Assembly (NCBI GenBank): GCA_007693555.1
Contig: REDJ01000084.1
Location: 1 to 47,357 of the forward strand
Length of the DNA: 47,357 bases
DNA from: Bacteroidota bacterium
GTDB lineage: Bacteria > Bacteroidota > Bacteroidia > Bacteroidales > UBA7960
Direction of reading: 5' to 3'
Part shown: piece after piece, positions 18,216-26,924 of the stretch
How positions within the stretch are numbered: the stretch's first letter is position 1
Layout: every line of letters begins with the position of its first letter
The notes under the pieces: generated by a model
Database searches by the model: none
Seen by the model: only the letters and a program-made list of their open reading frames with translations
Told to the model about the DNA's origin: nothing
Made by a program: the position numbers and the translations under genes

Positions 18216-18401
18216 ATGAAAAAAGATGTTCACAGCAATGCCCATTCGGGTGCAGTATATGGCTTAGGTTTTATAGGTGCAGCCATTTATTTCATATCCC
18301 AGGCTACAGGTTTATGGGCCGGATTATTAGGATTTCTAAAAGCTATAGTATGGCCGGCTTTTCTGGTTTACGAAGCATTTAAACACCTGGGGATGCAATA
18401 A
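18216..18401 (+). CDS. Small membrane protein, 61 residues, function unknown
   Basis: A 61-residue frame starting at the ATG at 18216, with AAAGGA about 8 bases upstream as a possible ribosome site. It has a polar, histidine-containing start (MKKDVHSNAHSGAVYG), a hydrophobic helix (GFIGAAIYFISQATG), then a second hydrophobic and amphipathic segment (LLGFLKAIVWPAFLVYEAF). The frame stays open upstream to 18087, but those codons look non-coding. It lies between divergently placed patatin and convergent mevalonate kinase genes. I recognise similar tiny proteins as conserved but uncharacterised; no function is claimed. Confidence 0.6.
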   Translation: MKKDVHSNAHSGAVYGLGFIGAAIYFISQATGLWAGLLGFLKAIVWPAFLVYEAFKHLGMQ

Positions 18402-18431
18402 GGATATAATGGTAGAAAAATGCCCAAATTA

Positions 18432-19379
18432 TTAAAGTAAAACCATCGAATTAAGTCCCTCTTGTTCGCAGATTGCTTTAGCTTTCTCAAAATTTTCGGT
18501 AAACCCCAGTACAAATCCACCACCGCCTGAGCCACACAGCTTCAGGGTATATTCACCGGTATCAATTCCACGTTGCCATAGTGGACGGATATTTTCAGGA
18601 ATCATGGGTTTCATATTTTCCAGTTGAAAAAGTGACAATTGCCTGAGAAAGCTATCAAAGAAAAGCTGGTCTCTGTTAAGTAAAGCCTGAACAATTTGAT
18701 TATTAAGCGCTACAAGCAGTTCTCCATCCAGCACTTTATCAGCTATTTGTTGTTTAAAACCATCAACCAGAGGTTTTGTATTTCCAGGATTCAGGGTATC
18801 CAGAAGAAAGATTGTAATTTGAGATTGCCTGGCAAACAAAGGTAATTCGGGGAAAGAAATTCTTTTTTGAGCATCTATCCTTAAAGTACGGCCCAATAAA
18901 CTGCTGAGCGGATCAAGCCCTGAGGAACTGCCATGAAAATAGGATTCCATGAGGGCCAGCTGTTGTCTGAATTCGGCAAGTTGTGAAGTATGATTAGCAT
19001 CCTGCTCCCCTGAAAACTGATTGGAATAATAGTAGAAAATTGCTGCTACCAGTGCACCACTGCTACCTGCTCCATATCCTTCCGGGATGGTGCTTTTAAA
19101 ATACATTCCCTTGTCTAAATCATTTTTCAGTTGCTCAAGTTTCAGGGGAAACTGAAACCTGGTCCTGACTTCGGGGTTCAAAAGATAATCAAGGTATTTT
19201 TTGAGTTTCAGGTTACTTTGCCGGGATACCTGTTGGGTTTCATCTTTTTCTGAAATAAAATCAAAGTGTCCGGCAAAACGCTCAAATGGAACAGTTATGG
19301 CCTCACCTCCGAGAATAATACTGTATTCTCCCAGCAAAAGTATTTTGGCATAAAATTTCTTCTTCTCAGCAATATTCAT
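18432..19379 (-). CDS. mvk: Mevalonate kinase (GHMP family)
   Basis: A 315-residue cytosolic kinase that phosphorylates mevalonate at C5. YAKILLLGEYSIILGG near residue 10 opens a GHMP fold, the ATP loop is IPEGYGAGSSGALVAA near 105, and the C-terminal motif LCGSGGGGFVLGF is near 282. The HGSSSGLDPLSS segment near 152 carries the aspartate expected as catalytic base. I chose the ATG at 19379, which overlaps mvaD by 14 bases; a TTG nine bases earlier is also in frame. It is the last gene of the minus-strand run. The choice between mevalonate kinase and phosphomevalonate kinase rests on family resemblance and is not certain. Confidence 0.82.
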   Translation of the reverse strand: MNIAEKKKFYAKILLLGEYSIILGGEAITVPFERFAGHFDFISEKDETQQVSRQSNLKLKKYLDYLLNPEVRTRFQFPLKLEQLKNDLDKGMYFKSTIPEGYGAGSSGALVAAIFYYYSNQFSGEQDANHTSQLAEFRQQLALMESYFHGSSSGLDPLSSLLGRTLRIDAQKRISFPELPLFARQSQITIFLLDTLNPGNTKPLVDGFKQQIADKVLDGELLVALNNQIVQALLNRDQLFFDSFLRQLSLFQLENMKPMIPENIRPLWQRGIDTGEYTLKLCGSGGGGFVLGFTENFEKAKAICEQEGLNSMVLL

Positions 19380-20409
19380 ACTCGTCAATTAGTTTTTGCG
19401 GACCCTGTCCTGTTTGATCATGAATAAGTTCAATATGAGAAACCGGGGATTTTTCCAAAATCATGGCGATTTTTTCTTTTGCCTTATCCGGATATAATAA
19501 ATGTATATTGGCACCTGCATCCAGAGTAAATGTGAGCGGAATATCTGACTTTTGTCGTTCTTCTCTCAGATAGTGCATCCATTCTACTGTGCGGCCTCTC
19601 CATAGCATCATCCCCCCTTCGGATGCAAGCATAAGGGCATGCAGGCTCAGGGCCTCATTTTCGGTGATTTTCGCAAACAATTCCCAATCACCTGTATTCA
19701 GGGCTTTTAATAAACCCTTAAAATTACTTTTCACCTGTTCAATCCGCCCCTTTCGCCAGAGATGTCCTTCCATAAGCGCATGGCCATCACGGCTGCTGAT
19801 AGCTTTTGGAGCTTTATCAACAACAATAATGGTATCATTGAGTTTTTCAAATTCCCTGTGCACATCTGAAACAAGCACTGCATGGTCATTTGAACTGCCC
19901 TGATAATCTTCAGTTTCTCCCCAGATAACCCAGGGCCCCATTACAGACCGGGAAGCGCTTCCAGAACCCAGGCGTGAAATATTGCTCTGTAATTGTAAGT
20001 TTTCAGCTCCATTTTTTCTTAAATGGTCATCAATAGCCGACAGACACATTGCCAGGGCACTCATACCGCTGGCCGATGAGGCTATTCCGGCTGAATGGGG
20101 AAAATTGTTATAACTTTCAATTCGTAAGCGTGCATATTTTAACCAGGAATAGAAATAGGATATTTTTGTAAACCACCTTTGCATTTTGGCTTCAATTTCA
20201 GTGGACCTTTTCCCCTCAAAAATAACCTCCACTGAAGTACTTATTCCCTTTTTTACTTCATAATCTACTTTGGTAAAGCTCCTGCACTTATCAAGCGTCA
20301 TACTCAGCGAAGGATTCATGGGAATTTGGTCGCCGGGCTCCTTGCCCCAGTATTTAATAATAGCTATGTTTGACGGGCTGCTGAAACTTATTTTTCCCTT
20401 TATACACAT
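19366..20409 (-). CDS. mvaD: Diphosphomevalonate decarboxylase
   Basis: A 347-residue GHMP-fold enzyme that converts diphosphomevalonate to IPP with ATP. The opening SSPSNIAIIKYWGK is the hallmark of this family, followed by MNPSLSMTLD. HSAGIASSASGMSALA near residue 105 is the phosphate loop, SRLGSGSASRS near 148 carries the key serine/arginine, and TLDAGANIHLLYP near 300 the catalytic aspartate. These features separate it clearly from the two kinases beside it. It overlaps mvk by 14 bases and follows the upstream GHMP kinase by 43 bases. Confidence 0.95.
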   Translation of the reverse strand: MCIKGKISFSSPSNIAIIKYWGKEPGDQIPMNPSLSMTLDKCRSFTKVDYEVKKGISTSVEVIFEGKRSTEIEAKMQRWFTKISYFYSWLKYARLRIESYNNFPHSAGIASSASGMSALAMCLSAIDDHLRKNGAENLQLQSNISRLGSGSASRSVMGPWVIWGETEDYQGSSNDHAVLVSDVHREFEKLNDTIIVVDKAPKAISSRDGHALMEGHLWRKGRIEQVKSNFKGLLKALNTGDWELFAKITENEALSLHALMLASEGGMMLWRGRTVEWMHYLREERQKSDIPLTFTLDAGANIHLLYPDKAKEKIAMILEKSPVSHIELIHDQTGQGPQKLIDEYEYC

Positions 20410-20452
20410 GACACAATATTGTTTTTATTTAATAATCTTAATTACCCGGTTT

Positions 20453-21379
20453 TTATTTATCTCCAAACTCATTTGCCTCAACAAAATCCTTCCACAAAAA
20501 TATGTCGGTAAATCCTTTATCAATAAAATATTTTCTGACTGCAGCTGCCGGTTGCATACTTACGGCCATTAAAAAATCACCGCCCCATGCACCCAATGAC
20601 TTTATCCCGCCCTGAAAATCGGAAAATTGATTTGCCACAGGCTCTATTCCTATTTTTCCGGAAATGAATAATTCATGGTGTTCAATGATTTCGAGCAAAT
20701 CAGAAGTCTCTTTTGGTGCAAGAAAACGATAAACGTATTCATTTATCTTAAGCCAGTCAGCATTCATTTTGCTGTTTTTTTTCGTTGACATTTCTTTCAG
20801 ATGCCCGGCAGTATCTTTTTTCTGTCCGGAATAAATGAAAAAAGTATTATTTAAGAACGGATATTCAAAAGGAATATGCCAGGTTTGGGGTAAAGGTAGT
20901 TTTTTGCGATACAGAAACCAGCTTTTTGCAGTGGTACAAGCAATATCAGCTCCCGAACCTCCCATAAGTTTTTCATTAACCGGATAGGCATTCACCCCTG
21001 CCAGCCTGCATAAAGAAGAGATAGTGGCTGAACTGCTTCCCAAACCCCATTGAGGTGGAAAGTAATTTTCGAAATGTAAACTGCAACCTTTGTTTCTTAA
21101 AAAATCCGGATTGCTTTGCCTGATAAGTTTGATAAGTTTTACTGCCCAATCGGGTTTGCCAGTAGGATTTTCTGTGATTTGTAAAGTTTCAGTGTCAAGA
21201 ATAAAATCGGCAAGTATTTGTTCATTCCAGGTCCATTTCCATTTTATCCGGGTGGAATTATCTTCATTTACTTTTAGCAATTGACCTGTTTTCAGTGGAA
21301 GGCAAACTGCATCCGCACCGTGTAATACAGCGTATTCACCCATTAATATGAGCTTGGCATGCGAAAATATTTTTTCCAT
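20453..21379 (-). CDS. GHMP kinase, probable phosphomevalonate kinase
   Basis: A 308-residue kinase with FSHAKLILMGEYAVLHG at the N-terminus, the ATP loop PPQWGLGSSSATISSL near residue 112, and GGSGADIACTTAK near 145. This last motif resembles the GYDIA-type GHMP kinases found near mevalonate genes in Bacteroidota, with GADIA in place of GYDIA. A phosphomevalonate kinase is the one step otherwise missing between mvk and mvaD in this run, so that role is inferred from context. It could instead be a second mevalonate kinase. It begins 11 bases after the HMG-CoA reductase stop. Confidence 0.75.
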   Translation of the reverse strand: MEKIFSHAKLILMGEYAVLHGADAVCLPLKTGQLLKVNEDNSTRIKWKWTWNEQILADFILDTETLQITENPTGKPDWAVKLIKLIRQSNPDFLRNKGCSLHFENYFPPQWGLGSSSATISSLCRLAGVNAYPVNEKLMGGSGADIACTTAKSWFLYRKKLPLPQTWHIPFEYPFLNNTFFIYSGQKKDTAGHLKEMSTKKNSKMNADWLKINEYVYRFLAPKETSDLLEIIEHHELFISGKIGIEPVANQFSDFQGGIKSLGAWGGDFLMAVSMQPAAAVRKYFIDKGFTDIFLWKDFVEANEFGDK

Positions 21380-21390
21380 AGCTGCATATT

Positions 21391-22680
21391 TTATTGAAGT
21401 GTGGAAACAAACTGCCTTACGGCACTAACACTAACGGTTTTATCCCTGAAATACTCTTCTACTCTGGAATGGTATTCAGGATTTATATTCAATGAGTTCA
21501 GAATATTTTGAAGATGCATTTTCATATGCCCCTGCTGAATACCCGTTGTAACCAGCGAGGCCATGGCCGCAAAATTATTTGCCAGGCCAACTGCAGCGGC
21601 AATTTTCATAAGGGTTCTGGCATCGGGTTCACCAAGAATTTTCAGTGTTTTTTCAGCAAGCGGGTGTAATTTTGTAAGACCTCCTACTGTGCCCAATGCA
21701 AGGGGTATCTCAATTTGCAGGCTGAAAATATCCTTACCCGGTTTTACCCTGCTTAGTGCACGATATTGACCGTCTCTTGCAGCGTATGCATGCCCTGCAG
21801 CTTCTACGGCACGGAAATCATTTCCCGTAGAAAGCACTACCGCATCTACTCCATTGTATATTCCCTTGTTATGTGTAACTGCACGACCTGTATCATGCCA
21901 GGCAATATCTGCAGCCCATTGCATTCGGCGGGCAAATCTTTCGGGCTGCATATACTTGCTCCATGTAAGCTGGCTCACAGGCGTTTCAATCTTCATCTTT
22001 ACAATACTGTCGGGTGTATGGTTGGAGAGAATGGCCATTATTATATCTGTTTCTCCGCTTCCTGCCCTTGCTTTTATGATATCCGGCAAAATTCGTCCCA
22101 TCTCCTCCAGGAGAGAATTGATAAAATTGGCACCCATGCTGTCTATGGTTTCCGCTTCCAGGTCAAGTTGAAAATATTCGGCAGGCAGGCCTTCAATTTT
22201 TTTGAGTTCAATTTTGGTAATACCTCCGCCTCTTTTTTCCATGTTTTGAGAAATATGTGAAGTACCCTTTCTCAGTTCGGAGGCAATTTCAGGCCATTGT
22301 GTTTTTAACTTTTCACCATTACCATTAAACAAAAAATGGAGCTGGCCTTTTTTTAAAGTGGAGATAAAAAGCGTTTTAAAACCTCCCCTTTGTGCCCAGA
22401 ATGATGCTGCCTTGGATGCTGCAGCCACAACCGAGCTTTCTTCAATAACCACAGGAACATGGAATAAATGTCCATCAACAAGTACATTGGGAACTATACC
22501 CCAGGGGAGATGATAATTGGAAAGTGTATTTTCTGAAAAGCTTTCAAATTTTTTCTGCAAATCAGGCTCAGGAATTGTGAAAGTGCTTAGGAAGTCCTCC
22601 AGGTTTTTATCCTTTGTATACTCTGATAACCAGGATATTTTTTCATCGCGACTGAGTTTTGAGAAGCCCTTTTTTATCAT
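21391..22680 (-). CDS. mvaA: Hydroxymethylglutaryl-CoA reductase, class II type
   Basis: A 429-residue enzyme converting HMG-CoA to mevalonate with two reduced nicotinamide cofactors. The soluble length without membrane helices and the sequence fit class II (bacterial) reductases. ENTLSNYHLPWGIVPN near residue 50, DSMGANFINSL near 185, and GHAYAARDGQYRALS near 275 are substrate or cofactor segments. GIQQGHMKMH near 385 carries the catalytic histidine. The ATG at 22680 gives the family start (MIKKGFSKLSRDEKISWL); an open frame continues upstream to 22728. Class II enzymes work in either direction depending on the host; with mvk and mvaD next door the biosynthetic direction is likely. Confidence 0.93.
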   Translation of the reverse strand: MIKKGFSKLSRDEKISWLSEYTKDKNLEDFLSTFTIPEPDLQKKFESFSENTLSNYHLPWGIVPNVLVDGHLFHVPVVIEESSVVAAASKAASFWAQRGGFKTLFISTLKKGQLHFLFNGNGEKLKTQWPEIASELRKGTSHISQNMEKRGGGITKIELKKIEGLPAEYFQLDLEAETIDSMGANFINSLLEEMGRILPDIIKARAGSGETDIIMAILSNHTPDSIVKMKIETPVSQLTWSKYMQPERFARRMQWAADIAWHDTGRAVTHNKGIYNGVDAVVLSTGNDFRAVEAAGHAYAARDGQYRALSRVKPGKDIFSLQIEIPLALGTVGGLTKLHPLAEKTLKILGEPDARTLMKIAAAVGLANNFAAMASLVTTGIQQGHMKMHLQNILNSLNINPEYHSRVEEYFRDKTVSVSAVRQFVSTLQ

Positions 22681-22778
22681 CTCACTTTCTTTTGAAATAA
22701 ATTGGAAAATCGAAACTGAAATCAACAATTTAAAAGCATAACCATTTTGAGATTATTACTCAAATGACAAATCCTGAT

Positions 22779-23774
22779 TTATTCATTAATCTTCAGATAA
22801 GCATGAGCTACCTTAAGACCATCAATATGAGATTTTGCCCAGTCTCTTAAGGAAGAATAACTGTCGCGTGCATGTTTCAGAAAGCCTGATGCCATTCCAT
22901 AAACAGCCGGTATCGGGCTGGTTTTGATAAAATAATAACCATCCAGATAATTTTTTATGCCACCGCTTATAATCAGCATTGGGGGTTTACAGTCTTCACC
23001 CTGTTCAATGAGTTTCTTAACATCGTCAAGCATGTCGGAAGCTGTCTGGCCAACATAAACCATGGGTTCAAATAACTCATGGTCAGTTGAGGGTCGCCTC
23101 ATCATTTCCACACGTGCAAAATTTGTACCCCCAAAGGCAGCAAACTCAATTGCAGCAATAGGCAGCTTCATAAGAGCCCTAAGACTTTCGCGCCCCATTC
23201 CCTGACCTACTTCTTTAACCAGCATGGGCATATGAAGCTGATTTACAACTTCTTTTATTATTTCGATGGGTGGATTCGCCAGCCGGTCTCCTTCAGGCTG
23301 AAACCACTCCTGCAATGGATTAATATGAATAACCAATCCATCGCAACGGAGCAGATTAACCATATCAGTCACCTCATTCAGTGTTCCCTTTTCAACCATT
23401 TGCTCCAGTTGGGCAATACCCAGGTTGGCCCAAAAGGGTTGTTCATCTCCGATTACTTTTCTCATATCAAAATCGGAAAGATGTTTTTCTGATTCCAGCA
23501 GTATTCTGCAGGAGCCTAGTCCCATTCCCAGTCCAAATTCATTTGCTGCCATAGCAAGGTTGGTATTTATATGCCTGGCGATACCGCTGCCTCCGGTCAT
23601 ACTTGAAATCCAAATGGGAACTTTCATTGCCTTTCCGGCGAGTTTTACTTCCGGCAACTTTGGAACAGAGTGCCCTGAGAGCAACGGCTCATAAATGAAC
23701 CGTGCATCTTTTTCAATGGTTCCTGTGCGATTGGTAAGGGCAAGGTTGATGTGATCCTTCTTGCGGTCTTCCAT
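22779..23774 (-). CDS. fni: Type 2 isopentenyl-diphosphate isomerase (FMN)
   Basis: A 331-residue FMN enzyme interconverting IPP and DMAPP. RKKDHINLALTN at the N-terminus is the type 2 signature, WISSMTGGSG near residue 55 is the flavin-binding strand, and the barrel carries VKEVGQGMGRESL and AAFGGTNFARVEMMRR. The last resembles the GTSW..IE region of the family. It lies 23 bases after the acyl-CoA dehydrogenase gene and about 98 bases ahead of HMG-CoA reductase, so it joins the catabolic genes to the mevalonate genes on one likely transcript. Confidence 0.93.
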   Translation of the reverse strand: MEDRKKDHINLALTNRTGTIEKDARFIYEPLLSGHSVPKLPEVKLAGKAMKVPIWISSMTGGSGIARHINTNLAMAANEFGLGMGLGSCRILLESEKHLSDFDMRKVIGDEQPFWANLGIAQLEQMVEKGTLNEVTDMVNLLRCDGLVIHINPLQEWFQPEGDRLANPPIEIIKEVVNQLHMPMLVKEVGQGMGRESLRALMKLPIAAIEFAAFGGTNFARVEMMRRPSTDHELFEPMVYVGQTASDMLDDVKKLIEQGEDCKPPMLIISGGIKNYLDGYYFIKTSPIPAVYGMASGFLKHARDSYSSLRDWAKSHIDGLKVAHAYLKINE

Positions 23775-23797
23775 AATAAGTGCTTTTTTGTGTTTTT

Positions 23798-24949
23798 CTA
23801 TTGGTCAATATGACGTGAAATAACAAGCCTTAGAATTTCACTGGTTCCCTCGCCAATCTGTAAAATTCTCTGGTCGCGATAAAATCTTTCCACGTCGTTA
23901 TCGCGAACAAGGCCGTATGCTCCGTGTATCTGAACAGCTTCATCGGCAACCTCACGTGCTATTTCAGAAGTATAAAGCTTAGCCATGGCAGCTTCCTTGC
24001 CAAAGGGCAGTCCGTTGTCTTTGCGCCATACAGCATTATAAAGGGTATTGGCAGCAAGTTCAATTTTCAATGCCATATCGGCAAGTTTGAAAGAAACTGC
24101 CTGAAATTTTTTAATTGATTTTCCGAATTGCTGCCTCTTATTGGCATATTCCATTGCCATTTCGAATGCACCCCTGGCAAGCCCCAATCCCATAGCTCCG
24201 ATGGTCAAACGTCCGCTATCAAGGGTTTCCAGCATTTGCCTTCCTCCTTTACCCAGCTCTCCCAGCAGGTTGGATTCAGGCACTTTTACGTTATCAAAAC
24301 TCAGCTTTCCTGTATCTGCACTTCTCCACATCATTTTATTGGTTATCCTCTCCTTACCATATCCCGGAGAAGAGCTTTCCACCAAAATGCAGGTCAGTAG
24401 CTTCTTACCGTCTTCTTCACCGGTAACCGCGAGGATTGTACCACCCAGCGACATAGGTGCAGCTGCATTGGAAATGAATATTTTATTCCCGTTTATTACC
24501 CATTCACCATTTTTAATTTCTGCAAAAGTCTCAGCACCCATGGCATCACTGCCGGCATTGGGTTCGGTAAGTGCAAAAGCCCATGTATGCTCTCCTGATG
24601 TGAGTTGAGGAATAAATTTCTGCTTTTGCTCTTCTGTACCAAACATATAAATTGGGCCAATTCCCAAAGAATTGTGAGCTGCAAGTGTAGCAGCCTGGCT
24701 ACCGTCAACCCGCGCAATTTCTTCTACGGCAAGCACAAGTGAGCTGTAATCACGTCCTAATCCTCCATATTTTTTAGGAATATTGACACCGAAGAGACCT
24801 GCATATCCCATGGCCTTGGTAAGTTCTTCCGAAAAAATCTCTTTTTGGTCCAGTTCAGCTGCAACAGGCCGTACTTTCTCTTCTGCAAATTTTCGCACCA
24901 TTTGACGAAATTCCTCGTGCTCCTGCGAAAAATAAGGGCTTCTTTTCAT
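23798..24949 (-). CDS. Acyl-CoA dehydrogenase, candidate isovaleryl-CoA step
   Basis: A 383-residue FAD enzyme oxidising an acyl-CoA to the 2-enoyl-CoA and passing electrons to ETF. FALTEPNAGSDA near residue 128 binds FAD, and QIHGAYGLVRDNDVERFYRD near 340 comes before IGEGTSEILR. Next to methylcrotonyl-CoA carboxylase genes the expected substrate is isovaleryl-CoA. However, the catalytic glutamate is at the short/medium-chain position (EGTSE). Canonical isovaleryl-CoA dehydrogenases have GAGTSE there and keep their base in a LDLERLV-type segment; here that segment reads LDSGRLTIG. The exact substrate is therefore open. Gaps to its neighbours are 31 and 23 bases. Confidence 0.88.
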   Translation of the reverse strand: MKRSPYFSQEHEEFRQMVRKFAEEKVRPVAAELDQKEIFSEELTKAMGYAGLFGVNIPKKYGGLGRDYSSLVLAVEEIARVDGSQAATLAAHNSLGIGPIYMFGTEEQKQKFIPQLTSGEHTWAFALTEPNAGSDAMGAETFAEIKNGEWVINGNKIFISNAAAPMSLGGTILAVTGEEDGKKLLTCILVESSSPGYGKERITNKMMWRSADTGKLSFDNVKVPESNLLGELGKGGRQMLETLDSGRLTIGAMGLGLARGAFEMAMEYANKRQQFGKSIKKFQAVSFKLADMALKIELAANTLYNAVWRKDNGLPFGKEAAMAKLYTSEIAREVADEAVQIHGAYGLVRDNDVERFYRDQRILQIGEGTSEILRLVISRHIDQ

Positions 24950-24980
24950 TTCTGCTTTTTAATTAATTAAAACTACAGCT

Positions 24981-26924
24981 TCAGGCTTCAAAGAATATGA
25001 GCGTTTGCCCATCGCTAACCTGATCACCAACTTTTACATTCAATTTTGAAATAATTGTATCACCGGGAGCCAATATTGTGTTTTCCATTTTCATAGATTC
25101 AAGCACCATAAGCGGATCCCCATTCCTCACTTTCTGCTTCTCAACAACATTTATCCGTAATACCTTACCAAACAATGAAGCTTTTAAATCGGGTATCCTG
25201 GAAGGTAGTCCGTTTGAAGATAACTTTGGAACAGGAACAACTTCAGCAAGCCTTACATGATACTGATTTTTGTCAGTTAAAAACAATGCATCGTGTTGCG
25301 AATAATTAAAAACAACATTCTCATTGAAATTGTTCCATGAAACTGTTATTTTATTTTCATTTACAGTAATATTCTCAAAGGAAAAAGTTTCACCATCCAT
25401 AGTAATTACAATACCTTTTTCTCCTTTGGGGTAGTAAAACACATTCTTTTCCAAACCATTGATTTTAATAATTTCCTTGCCTGCCATTCTCCATGAGTTG
25501 CCTTCCGATAAATGACTGTATCTTTCCAGCCAGAGGAAGAGAGCAGCTACCAGAGTATTTTTCTCTGCATCAGATGTTGGCACTGACCATTTTTTAAGAT
25601 TCCGGCTGATAGTATGCGTACTGATATTATTTCCGGCATATAACCTTGAGCCGGCAATTGAGGAAAGCAGATTTAAATTGGTTTTTATTCCATGAACAAG
25701 AATTTGAGAGAGTGTATTTTTGATTCCATGAATTGCACTTTTTCTATCCTTATCATGAAATACCACTTTGGCAATCATAGCATCAAAGCTGGGATGCACA
25801 AAGCCTGATTCTGCAATTGCACTGTCAATACGCAAACCTTTGGTTTTGGGAAATAAAATTTTCTTAATAAAACCTGCAGAAGGTCTGAAATTCTGTGAGG
25901 GGTCCTCGGCGTATAGCCGCATTTCTATGGCATGACCACGGGCTTTTATATCATTTTGTTTCATGCCAAGAGGTTTGTTTTCTGCAACTTTGATTTGCTC
26001 CTCCACAAGATCGACACCGGTAATCATTTCCGTAACCGGATGTTCTACCTGGATACGGGTGTTCATTTCAAGAAAATAAAACTGCAGATTTTCATCCATA
26101 ATATACTCTACAGTACCGGCATTGGTATATCCAACTGTTTTGGCAAGACTTACAGCACTTTCATGAAGAGCCTTTCGCACTTTTGCATTGAGAGTTACAG
26201 AGGGTGCTTCTTCAACTACCTTCTGGTGGTTTCTTTGAAGGGTACATTCCCTTTCAAGTAAATGAATTACATTGCCATGCTGATCTGCCAAAATCTGCAC
26301 TTCAATATGCCTTGGATTTTCAACGTATTTTTCTACATATACCTTTTCATCAGCAAAATACCGCTTTGCTTGCTGTGATGCTGTGTATACAGCATCTTTA
26401 AGCATTTCAGGACGATCAATACGGATCATCCCTTTTCCTCCACCACCTGCAGCTGCTTTTACCAAAAGGGGAAATCCGAGCGATGCAGCATTATTTACCA
26501 GGTAATCGGGAGACCCTTCGAGGCGGGGCAATAGCGGAATGCCCGCTTTTTTTGCATATTGAGCTGCTACCAGTTTGCTTCCCATTTTTTCTATTACATG
26601 GCTTTCAGGGCCTATGAAAATGATACCGGCATCTTCACATGCCCTGGCAAAAGTTGCATTTTCAGAAAGGAAGCCATAACCCGGATGAATTGCATCAGCT
26701 CCACTTTGCTTTGCAATGTCAATAATAAGCGGGATATTCAACCATGTTTGTTCAAGACTTCCCTCTCCCAGTGAGCAGGCCTCATCGGCTTCACAGACAT
26801 GCCGGTCAGCTCTGTCAGCTTCTGAAAAGATAGCAATACTTTGTATCTTTAATTTTTTCAGAGTACTGATGATCCGCAGAGCTATTTCACCTCTGTTGGC
26901 AATTAGTATTCTTTTAATCTTCAT
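24981..26924 (-). CDS. mccA: Biotin-dependent acyl-CoA carboxylase alpha subunit (methylcrotonyl-CoA carboxylase type)
   Basis: A 647-residue subunit that carboxylates its own biotin with ATP and bicarbonate. Biotin carboxylase spans about 1-445: IKRILIANRGEIALRII at the start, AAAGGGGKGMIRI near 160 as the ATP-grasp loop, and FLEMNTRIQVEHPVTE near 285. A linker domain follows, then a biotinyl domain at about 575-647 with the attachment lysine in VLESMKMENT. The arrangement fits MCC, propionyl-CoA or geranyl-CoA carboxylase alpha; the neighbouring hydratase favours MCC. I chose the ATG at 26924 (MKIKRILIANRGE), which overlaps the hydratase gene by 11 bases. Confidence 0.9.
   Translation of the reverse strand: MKIKRILIANRGEIALRIISTLKKLKIQSIAIFSEADRADRHVCEADEACSLGEGSLEQTWLNIPLIIDIAKQSGADAIHPGYGFLSENATFARACEDAGIIFIGPESHVIEKMGSKLVAAQYAKKAGIPLLPRLEGSPDYLVNNAASLGFPLLVKAAAGGGGKGMIRIDRPEMLKDAVYTASQQAKRYFADEKVYVEKYVENPRHIEVQILADQHGNVIHLLERECTLQRNHQKVVEEAPSVTLNAKVRKALHESAVSLAKTVGYTNAGTVEYIMDENLQFYFLEMNTRIQVEHPVTEMITGVDLVEEQIKVAENKPLGMKQNDIKARGHAIEMRLYAEDPSQNFRPSAGFIKKILFPKTKGLRIDSAIAESGFVHPSFDAMIAKVVFHDKDRKSAIHGIKNTLSQILVHGIKTNLNLLSSIAGSRLYAGNNISTHTISRNLKKWSVPTSDAEKNTLVAALFLWLERYSHLSEGNSWRMAGKEIIKINGLEKNVFYYPKGEKGIVITMDGETFSFENITVNENKITVSWNNFNENVVFNYSQHDALFLTDKNQYHVRLAEVVPVPKLSSNGLPSRIPDLKASLFGKVLRINVVEKQKVRNGDPLMVLESMKMENTILAPGDTIISKLNVKVGDQVSDGQTLIFFEA

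Noticed and set aside
21391-22680. HMG-CoA reductase as a purely degradative enzyme
   Set aside because: Class II enzymes can degrade mevalonate in some hosts, but here mevalonate kinase, a second GHMP kinase and mvaD follow directly, which favours synthesis.
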